Positions 54,707 through 63,654 of a stretch of 64,000 bases of DNA are shown here, piece after piece. The DNA lies in assembly GCF_014217565.1 (NCBI RefSeq), contig NZ_CP043661.1, positions 868,001 through 932,000 of the forward strand, written 5' to 3'. The translations under genes and the position numbers were made by a program. Positions within the stretch are counted from its first letter, which is position 1; each line of letters starts with the position of its first letter. The notes under the pieces are model-generated. The model had not been told where the DNA came from, did no database searches, and was given only the letters and a program-made list of their open reading frames with translations. Source of the stretch: Kribbella qitaiheensis (GTDB lineage Bacteria > Actinomycetota > Actinomycetes > Propionibacteriales > Kribbellaceae).

Positions 54707-55147
54707 GTGGAGGACCTGGATCGCAAGATCGTCGAGCTGCTCGCGTCCGATGGGCGGATGAGCTTCACCGACCTGGGCAAGGCGACCGGCCTGTCCACTT
54801 CAGCGGTGCACCAGCGCGTGAAGCGGCTGGAGCAGCGCGGCATCATCCTGGGGTACGCGGCAACTATCGACCACACCGCGCTCGATCTGCCGCTCACCGC
54901 GCTGATCTCGATCCGCCCGATCGACCCCTCCCAGCCCGACGACTCGCCCGAACGCCTCCGCGAAGTTCCGGAGATCGAGTCCTGCTACTCGGTAGCGGGC
55001 GACTCCAGCTACGTCCTGATCGTCCGCGTCGCCACGCCGGCGGCCCTGGAGAACCTGCTGGCGATCATCCGGGCCCGCGCGAACGTCGCCACCACAACCA
55101 CCATCGTCCTCAGCACCCCGTACGAACGCCGCCCACCCGCGCTCTGA
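54707..55147 (+). CDS. Lrp/AsnC-family regulator
   Basis: The GTG at 54707 opens a short HTH (DLDRKIVELLASDGRMSFTD, then LGKATGLSTSAVHQRVKRLE). The RAM ligand domain follows (PEIESCYSVAGDSSYVLIVR). Its 146 residues are usual for Lrp. Such proteins sense amino acids as oligomers. The lysine genes lie only 2 kb away and could be targets, but this is speculation. It diverges from the exonuclease gene by 47 bases. Confidence 0.88.
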   Translation: MEDLDRKIVELLASDGRMSFTDLGKATGLSTSAVHQRVKRLEQRGIILGYAATIDHTALDLPLTALISIRPIDPSQPDDSPERLREVPEIESCYSVAGDSSYVLIVRVATPAALENLLAIIRARANVATTTTIVLSTPYERRPPAL

Positions 55148-55233
55148 TCCTCTTCCGCGGTTCTGGGGCCTGGAGGGCTGGTGGCTGATTCGTCGAGTGC
55201 CGCGGCGTTGCTGCGACGCGCGGTTCGCGTGCC

Positions 55234-55410
55234 GTGGCGTTCGGATGGCTGGCGTTCGTCCGGGGTCTTGGACTCCTGATCGCCGGCGCCGGCCAGCACC
55301 AGATCGACGGCAAGCGAGATGCTCTGGTCGTACGCCGCCCCCAGCAAGCCAACGTCGTCGCGTTCGGCGGCCTTGCCTGGATCCTCCGGAAGCTGAGGCG
55401 CAAGGAGTAG
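55234..55410 (+). CDS. Possible small hydrophobic protein
   Basis: A GTG-started frame of 58 residues reads AFGWLAFVRGLGLLIAGAGQ, then HQIDGKRDALVVRRPQQANV and VAFGGLAWILRKLRRKE. It has one or two hydrophobic stretches and a basic end. No homologue is recognised and no clear ribosome site precedes it. It may be a gene remnant or a chance frame. It fills the gap between the Lrp gene and the convergent DUF4288 gene. Confidence 0.2.
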   Translation: MAFGWLAFVRGLGLLIAGAGQHQIDGKRDALVVRRPQQANVVAFGGLAWILRKLRRKE

Positions 55411-55418
55411 CGAGCGGC

Positions 55419-55751
55419 TCAGGTGTCCTCGACGTGGCGCTGATATTCGTTGCCGGTGTCGAAGACGGTGTCCAGGTAGTCGTCGGGGGCCAGGTCGCTG
55501 GTGCGGATGAGGGAATAGACCTCGGTACCGGACAGGATCGTGCTGACGTCGTCGCCCAGGTAGAAGCACTGAGCGAGGCCGAGATACGCCCAGGTGGTGT
55601 CCTCGATGTACTCCGCGGCTTCGTCCTCGGCCAGTTCGATCGCGGTCTCGAAGTCGGACGCCTGCCAGAGCGTGATCCGCTCCTCGTACGGCGACTCGTC
55701 GTCCTTGGCATCGATCAACTGGAAGACGCAGCGAACGCTGTACCAGCCCAT
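55419..55751 (-). CDS. DUF4288-domain protein
   Basis: The 110-residue acidic protein reads MGWYSVRCVFQLIDAKDDES, then YEERITLWQASDFETAIELA and EDEAAEYIEDTTWAYLGLAQ. This is the text of the DUF4288 family of small soluble proteins of unknown function. The ATG at 55751 was chosen because the family begins there. A longer frame upstream has noncoding character. Nothing nearby suggests a role. Confidence 0.75.
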   Translation of the reverse strand: MGWYSVRCVFQLIDAKDDESPYEERITLWQASDFETAIELAEDEAAEYIEDTTWAYLGLAQCFYLGDDVSTILSGTEVYSLIRTSDLAPDDYLDTVFDTGNEYQRHVEDT

Positions 55752-55899
55752 GGAAACCACCCCATCAGTTCCACCGACCCTAGCCCCAACCCGGCCGGCA
55801 CGCGCGCCGATTCCCACGAGGGAATTGAGGGTCGCGTCACCTCGCCGGACGATTGCGGCCAAGCCGGCCACGCACTACGCATGGATTCCGAGGAGAGCG

Positions 55900-56913
55900 A
55901 TGAAGAGCTACCACCTGTCCGCCACATCACCCGATGGACTGGAAGTCAGGAACCGTCCGACACCGGAGCCGGGCCGCGGGCAACTCCTGGTCCGGATGCG
56001 GGCGAACGCGCTCAGCCTGCGCGAACTGAAGGTCCTGGAAGGCAAGTACCCGTTGCCGATCACACCCGGCGTCGTGGCCGGCTGCGAAGGCGTCGGCGAG
56101 GTCGTCGCACTCGGGCCCGGCGTTTCCCGTGCCGCGGTAGGCGACCGCGTGGCAGCAACGGTGTTCCCGCAGTGGCTGGACGGACCATTCAGCTTCGAGT
56201 ACGCCGCCCAGCTCGGCAGTTCGCTCGACGGAACGCTCACCGAGTACGCCGTGATCGACGAACTCGGCGTCGTCGCAATCCCCGCCCACCTGAGCTTCGA
56301 GGAAGCGGCCGCTCTTCCTCTTGTCGCCCTGACCGCGTGGAACGCAGTACTGGGCGGTCGCGGCGTGCTGCCGGGTGAAACCGTGCTCACGCTCGGATCG
56401 GGCGGTGTCTCGCTGTTCGCCCTGCAGTTCGCGAAGCTGGCAGGCGCGCGCGTGATCGCCACCTCGTCGAGCAAGCAGAAGGCGGAGCGACTTCGCGACC
56501 TCGGTGCGGACGAGGTGATCGATTACGGCCAGAACCCGGCCTGGTACGACGAAGTGCGGCAGCTCACCGGATCGCGAGGCGCCGACCATGTGATCGACGT
56601 CGCCGGCGTGCTGGACCAATCGGTGCGGGCCACTGCACTCGGCGGCGAAGTGACCCTGGTGGGCATCTCGCAGGGCCTCGACGCCGCAGCCGAACCGTTG
56701 TCAGCGGCAACCGTCTTCGGGGGCGGCGTCACCATCCGCCCGATCGCGGTCGGCAGTCGCGCCCAGTTCGTGGCGATGAACCGGGCGATCACCCAGGCCG
56801 GACTCCGGCCGGTGATCGATCGAGTCTTCGGCTTCGGCGAGGTCCCGGAAGCACTCGCCTATTACCGGCAGGGAGCGTTCTTCGGCAAGGTCGTGATCAG
56901 GCACGACAGCTGA
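55900..56913 (+). CDS. Zinc-independent medium-chain dehydrogenase (quinone-reductase-like)
   Basis: The start at 55900 follows AGGAG. The GroES-like N-terminal domain (GQLLVRMRANALSLRELKVL, ITPGVVAGCEGVGEVVALGP) and the Rossmann domain (VLTLGSGGVSLFALQFAKLA, GADEVIDYGQNPAWYDEV) identify an MDR-family NAD(P)H-dependent oxidoreductase. The structural and catalytic zinc ligands are not clearly present, pointing to the quinone oxidoreductase-like branch. The substrate is unknown. A strong hairpin follows the stop. Confidence 0.85.
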   Translation: MKSYHLSATSPDGLEVRNRPTPEPGRGQLLVRMRANALSLRELKVLEGKYPLPITPGVVAGCEGVGEVVALGPGVSRAAVGDRVAATVFPQWLDGPFSFEYAAQLGSSLDGTLTEYAVIDELGVVAIPAHLSFEEAAALPLVALTAWNAVLGGRGVLPGETVLTLGSGGVSLFALQFAKLAGARVIATSSSKQKAERLRDLGADEVIDYGQNPAWYDEVRQLTGSRGADHVIDVAGVLDQSVRATALGGEVTLVGISQGLDAAAEPLSAATVFGGGVTIRPIAVGSRAQFVAMNRAITQAGLRPVIDRVFGFGEVPEALAYYRQGAFFGKVVIRHDS

Positions 56914-56917
56914 AACC

Positions 56918-56960
56918 TCCCGCTGGTGTCGTGGTCCCCTGTGCGACGACACCAGCGGGA
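56918..56960. terminator. Bidirectional hairpin between convergent genes
   Basis: TCCCGCTGGTGTCGT (56918-56932) and ACGACACCAGCGGGA (56946-56960) form a perfect 15-base stem around a 13-base loop. The hairpin sits exactly between the convergent dehydrogenase and kamA stops and can end both transcripts. Confidence 0.85.
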
Positions 56961-56968
56961 AAGCCTGG

Positions 56969-58441
56969 TCAGGTGATCTGGATGAGCTTCTGCGACTCAG
57001 CCGCGTTGCGCGACGCCGCTGCCTGGGCGGCGGCCTTGGCGATCGAATCGCCCGCGTGCTGCTTCCACCACTCCTGCCCCTCGGCAGGCAGGGTGTCGAT
57101 CGGGTCGTAGTACTCGTAGGTGCGGTTCAACGCCTCCGGGTCCTGTTGCTCGATCCCGGTGCGGTAGTTCTTCTTCCAGTACGAGATGCCGCGTACCTCG
57201 TCGTACTCGGACAGCTGGTGCACCCAGCGCTTCCCGACGTACGGGACGTCGCAGACGATCCGCGGCGTCGCGAAGCCCGGCAGGTAGCCGAGGATCCCGT
57301 GCTGCAGGTGCTGCGCGTCCTTGACCGAAACCCGCCAGTGCTCGGAGAACGGGATCATGTCGCACATGTAGAAGTAGTACGGCGTGATGGTGGCGCCGTC
57401 GAGCAGTGCGAAGCACAGGTCGAGCAGCTGCGGCACCGAGTCGTTGACACCGCGCATGAGCACGCCCTGGTTGCGTACGTCGCGCAGGCCGGCCTCGAAC
57501 ATCGCCTTGGTCGCCTCAGCCACCAGGGGAGTCACCGACTGAGCTGCGTTCACGTGCGTGTGCATGGCGATCATCACGCCGCGCTGCCGGCCGAGCAGAG
57601 CGACCCGCTCGACACCGGCCCGTACGTCGTCCGACAGCCAGTGCTGCGGCATCCCCATCAGCGCCTTGGTGGCGAGCCGGATGTCGCGGATGTTCTCGAT
57701 CTCCAGCAGGCTGGTCAGGAACGACTCCAGCCGCGGCCAGGGCATGTTCGCCACGTCGCCACCGGACACGACGACGTCCCGCACCCCCGGCGTACGCCGT
57801 AGGTAGTCGAGCATGTCGTCGAGTCGCTGCTGCGGCTTGATGGTGAACTTCAGCTTGTCGATCACCGGCGTCGAGTTGCCGACCAGGTCCATCCGGGTGC
57901 AGTGACCGCAGTACTGCGGGCAGGTCGGCAGGATCTCCGCCAGCACCTTTGTGGGGTAGCGGTGGGTCAGCCCCTCCGTGGCCCACATCTCGTGCTCATG
58001 CAGCGAGTCGCGGGTGGCGTGCGGGTGCGAGGCCCAGTCGGTACGCCGGTCAGTGAACATCGGCAGCATGTAGCGACGCACTGGGTCGGCGTAGAACGCT
58101 TCGGTGTAGTCGTCAGCACCCTCAGGGACGATCGTGTTCAGCATCTGCGGGGGCAGCAGCATCGACATCGTCGCGCGCTCGGCCTGGTCGCGCTCCAGGT
58201 CCTCGTAGACGCGCTCCTCGAGCAGGTGGCCCATCACGTCACGCAACTGCTTCACGTTCTTCACGCAGTGCGAGCGCTGCCACTGCACCGACCGCCACTC
58301 CTCGTCGGTGACGTCCTTGAACCCCGGCATCCGGGTCCAGTCGGGCTCGACGAGCTCGGCCCGGCGGTACGCGTACGGCTGCTCATTCGGCGTCTCACCA
58401 AGGGCAGCAGCGGCAAGCTCCGGGCTGATCAGATCGGTCAC
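56969..58441 (-). CDS. kamA: L-lysine 2,3-aminomutase
   Basis: This radical SAM/PLP enzyme converts L-lysine to L-beta-lysine. The iron-sulfur motif is C174-x3-C178-x2-C181 in LPTCPQYCGHCTRMDLVG. The SAM-binding glycine region follows in VVVSGGDVANM. K404 in VPYVGKRWVHQL sits where the PLP-binding lysine is expected, though the usual glycine-rich PGGGGK context is altered. Length is 490, slightly above clostridial KamA. The identity is strongly supported by the adjacent kdd, kamD, kamE and kal genes, of which kamA is divergent. In glutamate aminomutases the substrate Asp residues differ; this could not be checked fully. Confidence 0.9.
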   Translation of the reverse strand: MTDLISPELAAAALGETPNEQPYAYRRAELVEPDWTRMPGFKDVTDEEWRSVQWQRSHCVKNVKQLRDVMGHLLEERVYEDLERDQAERATMSMLLPPQMLNTIVPEGADDYTEAFYADPVRRYMLPMFTDRRTDWASHPHATRDSLHEHEMWATEGLTHRYPTKVLAEILPTCPQYCGHCTRMDLVGNSTPVIDKLKFTIKPQQRLDDMLDYLRRTPGVRDVVVSGGDVANMPWPRLESFLTSLLEIENIRDIRLATKALMGMPQHWLSDDVRAGVERVALLGRQRGVMIAMHTHVNAAQSVTPLVAEATKAMFEAGLRDVRNQGVLMRGVNDSVPQLLDLCFALLDGATITPYYFYMCDMIPFSEHWRVSVKDAQHLQHGILGYLPGFATPRIVCDVPYVGKRWVHQLSEYDEVRGISYWKKNYRTGIEQQDPEALNRTYEYYDPIDTLPAEGQEWWKQHAGDSIAKAAAQAAASRNAAESQKLIQIT

Positions 58442-58606
58442 GAGTCCTCCTGGGGCTCACTACATCGTCGGTCTCATGTGAGGATAGCGACAGAACTTGC
58501 TGTAGATCCAATGGAACACCGCAAGATTTCCGCTATACAGCGATCAGAGTAGTATTTTGCGCGGCCGGACCGAAGTCCGGCCACCGCCACGCCCGAAGGA
58601 GGCCTT
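58442..58606. promoter_or_regulatory. Divergent promoter region of the lysine degradation genes
   Basis: The 165-base gap between kamA and kdd is locally AT-richer. It has the palindrome CGCT-ATAC-AGCG (58531-58542). GCTGTA (58499-58504) and TACAGC (58536-58541) form an inverted pair 31 bases apart. ACAG-N6-CTGT lies at about 58490-58503. A regulator, possibly Lrp-type, probably binds here. No cobalamin riboswitch features were recognised. Confidence 0.5.
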
Positions 58607-59668
58607 GTGCCGAACACCCCCGGTTCACCTGTCGGACTGCACCGCGTACTGGAGCCGGCGGGCGTGTTGCCGCAGGCCGCACTGAAGCTGGACAACTCGC
58701 CCGGGCTGTGGCCCGACGAGGTCCGGATCTCGGTCGAGCGGCTGAACCTGGACGCCGCGTCGTACCGGCAGCTCGCCGAGGCCCACCACGGCGACGGCGA
58801 GGCGGTGAAGCAGGCGGTGCTCGGGATCGTGGCCGAACGCGGCAAGATGCAGAACCCGGTGACCGGTTCCGGCGGGATGCTCGTCGGCGTGGTCGACGAG
58901 GCCGGCCCGGAGTCGCCTCTCGGCCTCGAGAAGGGCGACCGGGTCGCCACTTTGGTGTCGCTGACGCTGACGCCCTTGGAGATCACCGACGGCCTCGCCC
59001 GCTGGGATGGTCGGGGCGAGCAGGTCCCGGCCGAAGGGCATGCGATCCTCTTCGCCCGGTCGATCGTCGCGAAGCTCCCCGACGACCTCGTCCCCGAGCT
59101 CTCGCTGGCAGTGATGGACGTCTGTGGAGCCCCCGCGTTGACCGCGCGAGTGGTCGCTCAGTATGTCGACAAAGGAATAAAGCCTGTCGTGTCAGTAATT
59201 GGCGGCGCAGGTAAAAGCGGCTCGCTCTCGCTGGCCGCGGCTCGCCGCGCCGGAGCCTCGAAGACGATCGGCATCGTTCCGGTCGAAGCCGAGCGGACCC
59301 GCCTCGAAGCAGCCGGCATCCCCGACCAGGTAGCCCTGGCGGACGCCCGCGACCCGGTGGCATTGGCACAGGCAGTGGAGGCAGCCGGGGGACCGGCGGA
59401 CATCACGGTCGTCTGCGTCGACGTACCGGGCTGTGAGCACGGCGCGGTACTGTCCACGGCCGCGGGCGGCACGGTGATCTTCTTCTCGATGGCCACGTCG
59501 TTCTCGGCCGCCGCGCTCGGCGCGGAAGGGCTCGCGGCCGACGTGACGATGCTGGTCGGCAACGGTTATGTGCCCGGTCACGCGGACTACGCGCTGGAGC
59601 TGCTCCGCTCCGAGCGGGGTGTCCGGGAGCTGTTCGAGGGCAGGCTCGCCGCGGAGGGGCAGGATTAG
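58607..59668 (+). CDS. kdd: L-erythro-3,5-diaminohexanoate dehydrogenase
   Basis: The GTG-started protein of 353 residues has a long N-terminal domain (LKLDNSPGLWPDEVRISVER, LNLDAASYRQLAEAHHGDGE) and a Rossmann motif VSVIGGAGKSGSLSLAAARR. Both are characteristic of Kdd. The enzyme oxidises 3,5-diaminohexanoate to 5-amino-3-oxohexanoate with NAD(P)+, the step after the two aminomutases. It is the first gene of the rightward operon, followed after 4 bases by the amidohydrolase gene. Confidence 0.9.
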   Translation: MPNTPGSPVGLHRVLEPAGVLPQAALKLDNSPGLWPDEVRISVERLNLDAASYRQLAEAHHGDGEAVKQAVLGIVAERGKMQNPVTGSGGMLVGVVDEAGPESPLGLEKGDRVATLVSLTLTPLEITDGLARWDGRGEQVPAEGHAILFARSIVAKLPDDLVPELSLAVMDVCGAPALTARVVAQYVDKGIKPVVSVIGGAGKSGSLSLAAARRAGASKTIGIVPVEAERTRLEAAGIPDQVALADARDPVALAQAVEAAGGPADITVVCVDVPGCEHGAVLSTAAGGTVIFFSMATSFSAAALGAEGLAADVTMLVGNGYVPGHADYALELLRSERGVRELFEGRLAAEGQD

Positions 59669-59672
59669 CCCT

Positions 59673-61274
59673 GTGCGCACACTTCTGACCAACGGTTCCG
59701 TCTACTCACCCGCCGACCCCCACGCCACCGCGATCGCCTTCGACGACGGCGTGGTCAGCTGGCTCGGCGACGACACCAGCGCCGCGGCCTACGCGACCGG
59801 CGCCGACGAGGTCGTCGACCTGCAGGGCAGGCTCGTCACGCCCGCGTTCGTCGACGCCCACGTCCACGCCGCGCAGGCCGGCGCGCTGCTGACCGGCCTC
59901 GACCTGGCCGGTACGACGAACCTCACCGAAGCCCTCGACCGGGTCGCGGCCTACGCTGCGAAGCTCGCCCCGGACGCGGTCGTCGACGGCTCCGGCTGGG
60001 ACGAGACCAAATGGCCCGAGGGCCGCCCGCCGACGAACGCCGAGCTGGACCGCGCCGCAGACAACCGCCGCGTCTACCTCGCCAGGGTCGACGGTCACTC
60101 CGGCGTCGTCTCGTCCTCGCTGGCAACCGCAGTTCCGAACCTTGAAAGCCAATCCGGCTACGACGCCAACGGCCGGGTCGAACGCGACGCGAACCACGCC
60201 GTACGCGATGCACTGAGTGAGCTGGTCGGACCCGAGCAACGGCTCGCCGACGCACGCGCTGCCGTCAAGGCCATGGGTGAGCGCGGCATCGGCGCCTTCC
60301 ACGAGATGGCCGCGCCGCACATCGGTCCGCTCTGGGAGCTCCCGCTGGTCCGCCAGGCCGCTGAGGAGGCAGGCCTCGCCGCGACCCTCTATTGGGGACA
60401 GCCGGGCGTCTTCGACAACGTCACGCAGTACGGGCTCGCGGGCCTGGCCGGAGACCTCAACGCGGACGGCGCCCTCGGCTCCCGTACTGCTGCGCTACGC
60501 GACCCGTACGCCGATCGCGCGGACCACCGCGGGCACGCGTACCTCACCGCCGAGGAGATCGCCGAGCACGTGATCGCGTGCACCGAGCGAAATCTCCAGG
60601 CCGGCTTCCACTGCATCGGCGACGCGGCCCTCGACAACATCGCCCGAGGCTTCGAACTGGCTGCCGAGAAGGTCGGAGTCCAGGCCCTCGTCGCGGCCCG
60701 GCACCGGCTGGAGCACGTGGAGATGGTGGACGACGCCGCGATCGCCACTCTGGCCCGCTGCGGCGTCGTCGCCAGCGTCCAGCCGATGTTCGATGCGCAC
60801 TGGGGCGGCCCGGACGGCATGTACGCCGAGCGCGTGGGCGATCGCTGGAAGGGCATGAATCCGTTCGGCTCACTAGCCCGCGCCGGCGTAGTACTCGCTT
60901 TCGGCTCTGATGCACCGGTGACCGAGCTGGGCGGCTGGGAGGCAGTCCGCGCGGCCGCGTTCCACCACGACGTGGACCAGCGCATCACCGTCCGGGCTGC
61001 CTTCGCCGCCCACACCCGAGGCGGCTGGCGCGCTGCGGGGATCGACGACGCCGGAGTGCTCGCGACCGGAACGCCGGCGACCTACGCGATCTGGGAGAGC
61101 GACGCCGACCTCGTCGTCCAGACCCCGGATCAGCGGGTCGCCGCGTGGTCGACGGATCCGCGCGCCGGCGTACCGGTGCTGCCGGATCTGAGTGACGAGG
61201 CACCAGTGCCTGTTTGTCGGCGGACCGTGGTTGACGGCCGTCTCGTGTACGACGCAGAAGGATGGTCCTCGTGA
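59673..61274 (+). CDS. Amidohydrolase-family protein (YtcJ/COG1574-like)
   Basis: The GTG at 59673 begins VRTLLTNGSVYSPADPHATA. The metal-binding motif VDAHVHAAQAG, the later FHCIGDAALDN and the final FGSDAPVTELGGWEAV identify a metal-dependent amidohydrolase of the YtcJ group. The gene is embedded between kdd and kamD with a 4-base gap and a GTGA overlap, so it is co-translated with the lysine genes. It is not part of the known clostridial pathway. It may open a lactam or cleave an N-acyl derivative of an intermediate, but this is conjecture. Confidence 0.85.
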   Translation: MRTLLTNGSVYSPADPHATAIAFDDGVVSWLGDDTSAAAYATGADEVVDLQGRLVTPAFVDAHVHAAQAGALLTGLDLAGTTNLTEALDRVAAYAAKLAPDAVVDGSGWDETKWPEGRPPTNAELDRAADNRRVYLARVDGHSGVVSSSLATAVPNLESQSGYDANGRVERDANHAVRDALSELVGPEQRLADARAAVKAMGERGIGAFHEMAAPHIGPLWELPLVRQAAEEAGLAATLYWGQPGVFDNVTQYGLAGLAGDLNADGALGSRTAALRDPYADRADHRGHAYLTAEEIAEHVIACTERNLQAGFHCIGDAALDNIARGFELAAEKVGVQALVAARHRLEHVEMVDDAAIATLARCGVVASVQPMFDAHWGGPDGMYAERVGDRWKGMNPFGSLARAGVVLAFGSDAPVTELGGWEAVRAAAFHHDVDQRITVRAAFAAHTRGGWRAAGIDDAGVLATGTPATYAIWESDADLVVQTPDQRVAAWSTDPRAGVPVLPDLSDEAPVPVCRRTVVDGRLVYDAEGWSS

Positions 61275-62899
61275 CCCGTGCAGCGAAGAAGCTCGACCTC
61301 GATCCGGTCACCGTCCGGAAGGCCCGCAGCCTGGCTCGCAAGGCCGGCAAGCCGATCGTCAACATCGCCAAGCAGCACACCACTGTCTCGGTGGAACGCG
61401 CCGTACTGCGGTTGGCCGGGCTCGCGGGCGCCGACAGCGAGGGCATCCCTTGGGTGAACCGGCTGGCCGACACCGTGCGCGCCGATGTCGGCCTGGAACA
61501 CGGTCTCGCGTTGCCGGTGTGGGACGCGCTGGTCCGCGGCGAGGCCGAGGACCTGTCCGTCCTGGCGCAGAAGGCGGCGTCCGGATCGGTGACCTTCCGG
61601 CTGCCGGAGGGACGTGACGCGGTACGAGCCCGTACTGCGTCCCGCCGGGCCGCCGCCGCGGGAATGAAGAAGGTCGATGCCCGGCGCAAGGAACGCGACC
61701 GGTTGATCAAGCGGCACGGTGATCCCGAGCAGCGGCCGTGGATCTACCTGATCGTTGCCACCGGCGACATCTACGAGGACATCCCACAGGCGCAGGCGGC
61801 AGCCCGGGCCGGTGCGGACATCATCGCGGTGATCCGGTCGACCGGACAGTCGCTGCTGGACTATGTGCCCGAGGGCGCTACCCGCGAGGGCTTCGCCGGG
61901 ACGTACGCGACCCAGGAGAACTTCCGGCTGATGCGGGCCGCGCTGGACGAGTCGTCGCGCGAGCTCGGCCGCTACATCAGGCTGACCAACTACGCGTCCG
62001 GACTGTGCATGCCGGAGATCGCGACGCTGGCCGGGCTGCAGCGGCTCGACATGATGCTGAACGACTCGATGTACGGGATCCTGTTCCGCGACATCAACCC
62101 GATCCGGACCTTCGTGGACCAGCGGTTCAGCCGCCAGATCCACGCCCGCGCGGGGATCATCATCAACACCGGCGAGGACAACTACCTGACCACCGCCGAC
62201 GCGGTCGACGCCGCGCACACGGTGACGGTGTCGCAACTGCTGAACGAGTACTTCGCGAAGGAAGCGGGGCTGGAGGACTGGCAGCTCGGCCTCGGGCACG
62301 CGTTCGAGATCACGCCTGAGATCCCGGACTCGTTCCGGATGGAACTGGCGCACGCGATGCTGGCGCGGCAGCTGTTCCCGGACGCGCCGCTGAAGTGGAT
62401 GCCGCCGACCCGGCACATGACCGGCGACGTCTTCCGCGGCTATCTGCTGGACGGCTTCTTCAACCTGGTCGGCGCGATGACCGGACAGGGCATCCTGCTC
62501 GTCGGGATGATGACCGAAGCGGTCGTGACGCCGTGGATCTCGGACCGCGACCTGGCCCTGCAGAACGTGCGCTACGTACTAGGTGCCGCCGGCAAGCTTC
62601 ATGAGGACTTCCACCCGGCACCGGACGGCTTCATCGCGAACCGTGCCCGGCAGGTGCTGGGGGAGTCCATCGACCTGCTGGAGCGGATCGTCGACGACGG
62701 CCTGCTGAACGCGATCGGCGACGGCACCTTCGGGCTGATGAAGCGCCCGCAGGACGCCGGCCGCGGTCTCGAGGGCGTCGCCCGCCGTTCCTCGCAGTAC
62801 TACAACCCGGCCATCGAACTGCTCGAAGACGTAGCGTCCGAACAACCGAGGGTCCCACCCCTCACCTCTTCGGACGCAAGGAAGGGAGTACGCCGGTGA
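61271..62899 (+). CDS. kamD: Lysine 5,6-aminomutase, alpha (large) subunit
   Basis: The protein is about 542 residues (GTG at 61271, overlapping the amidohydrolase stop; an ATG at 61262 is an alternative). It matches the TIM-barrel large subunit of adenosylcobalamin/PLP-dependent beta-lysine or D-lysine 5,6-aminomutase (YLIVATGDIYEDIPQAQAAA, LMRAALDESSRELGRYIRLT, EIATLAGLQRLDMMLNDSMY). With KamE it moves the terminal amino group of beta-lysine from C6 to C5. It overlaps kamE by ATGA... GTG-type coupling (62896-62899). Confidence 0.92.
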   Translation: MTRAAKKLDLDPVTVRKARSLARKAGKPIVNIAKQHTTVSVERAVLRLAGLAGADSEGIPWVNRLADTVRADVGLEHGLALPVWDALVRGEAEDLSVLAQKAASGSVTFRLPEGRDAVRARTASRRAAAAGMKKVDARRKERDRLIKRHGDPEQRPWIYLIVATGDIYEDIPQAQAAARAGADIIAVIRSTGQSLLDYVPEGATREGFAGTYATQENFRLMRAALDESSRELGRYIRLTNYASGLCMPEIATLAGLQRLDMMLNDSMYGILFRDINPIRTFVDQRFSRQIHARAGIIINTGEDNYLTTADAVDAAHTVTVSQLLNEYFAKEAGLEDWQLGLGHAFEITPEIPDSFRMELAHAMLARQLFPDAPLKWMPPTRHMTGDVFRGYLLDGFFNLVGAMTGQGILLVGMMTEAVVTPWISDRDLALQNVRYVLGAAGKLHEDFHPAPDGFIANRARQVLGESIDLLERIVDDGLLNAIGDGTFGLMKRPQDAGRGLEGVARRSSQYYNPAIELLEDVASEQPRVPPLTSSDARKGVRR

Positions 62900-63654
62900 G
62901 CATCATCAGGCCGTACGGCGACATGACCGGTGACGGCATGGTGCAGATGTCGTTCACGCTGCCGATCTCGCACGACAAGCGGGCCGAGGGCGCCGCCATC
63001 CAACTCGCCAACAAGATGGGCATGGACCCGGCGCTGGTCGTGCATGCCAAGCCGATGGGACCGGACTTCACCTTCTTCGTCGTCTACGGACCGGTGAACC
63101 ACCTGGTCGACACGAGCAAGGTCGAGGTGATCGAGCGGGACTACCCGCTGCTGTCGCCCAAGGACGCCAACCTCGCCATCCGCAAGGGCCTGCGCCGCCG
63201 GCTGACTGTGGTCGGCGCGTGCATCGGCACCGACGCGCACACCGTCGGCATCGACGCGATCATGAACATCAAGGGGTTCGCGGGGGAGAAGGGCCTGGAG
63301 TACTACCGGGAGCTGAAGGTGGTCAACCTCGGCGCCCAGGTCGCGGTACCGGAGCTCGTGCGCCGGGCCAAGGCTGAGAAGGCTGACGCGATCCTCGTCT
63401 CGCAGGTGGTCACCCAGCGCGAAGCACACGTGCTGAACACCAAGGAGATGTCCGCGGCCTTCCGGGAGGCGTACGCCGAGGAGTCGCGTCCGGTATTGGT
63501 TGCCGGTGGCCCCCGTTTCACCGAGGCGATGGCCGGTGAGCTCGGTGTCGACCGGGTCTTCGGTCGCGGTACCACGCCGGGCGAGGTGGCCAGTTACCTT
63601 GTCGATGCCCTCGTCACCCGTCGCAAGCACGCACCCGTCCGGAGAACCGCATGA
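62896..63654 (+). CDS. kamE: Lysine 5,6-aminomutase, beta (small, B12-binding) subunit
   Basis: The B12-binding motif DAHTVG is present with H115 as the predicted cobalt ligand. K126 lies 11 residues later in [10 protein letters not shown]. That is the same spacing as the His133/Lys144 pair known from clostridial KamE, where the lysine binds PLP. The N-terminal dimerisation domain ([20 protein letters not shown]) and the Rossmann-like B12 domain ([20 protein letters not shown]) complete the family pattern. Length is 252 residues. It overlaps kal by ATGA. Confidence 0.93.
   Translation: MSIIRPYGDMTGDGMVQMSFTLPISHDKRAEGAAIQLANKMGMDPALVVHAKPMGPDFTFFVVYGPVNHLVDTSKVEVIERDYPLLSPKDANLAIRKGLRRRLTVVGACIGTDAHTVGIDAIMNIKGFAGEKGLEYYRELKVVNLGAQVAVPELVRRAKAEKADAILVSQVVTQREAHVLNTKEMSAAFREAYAEESRPVLVAGGPRFTEAMAGELGVDRVFGRGTTPGEVASYLVDALVTRRKHAPVRRTA

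Noticed and set aside
55009..55569. A 186-residue minus-strand protein over the Lrp/DUF4288 gap
   Set aside because: It overlaps two better supported genes and has Arg/Pro/Ser-rich text without family motifs.
58442..58606. Cobalamin riboswitch controlling the B12-dependent aminomutase genes
   Set aside because: The gap is too short for the usual aptamer and I saw no B12-box sequence.
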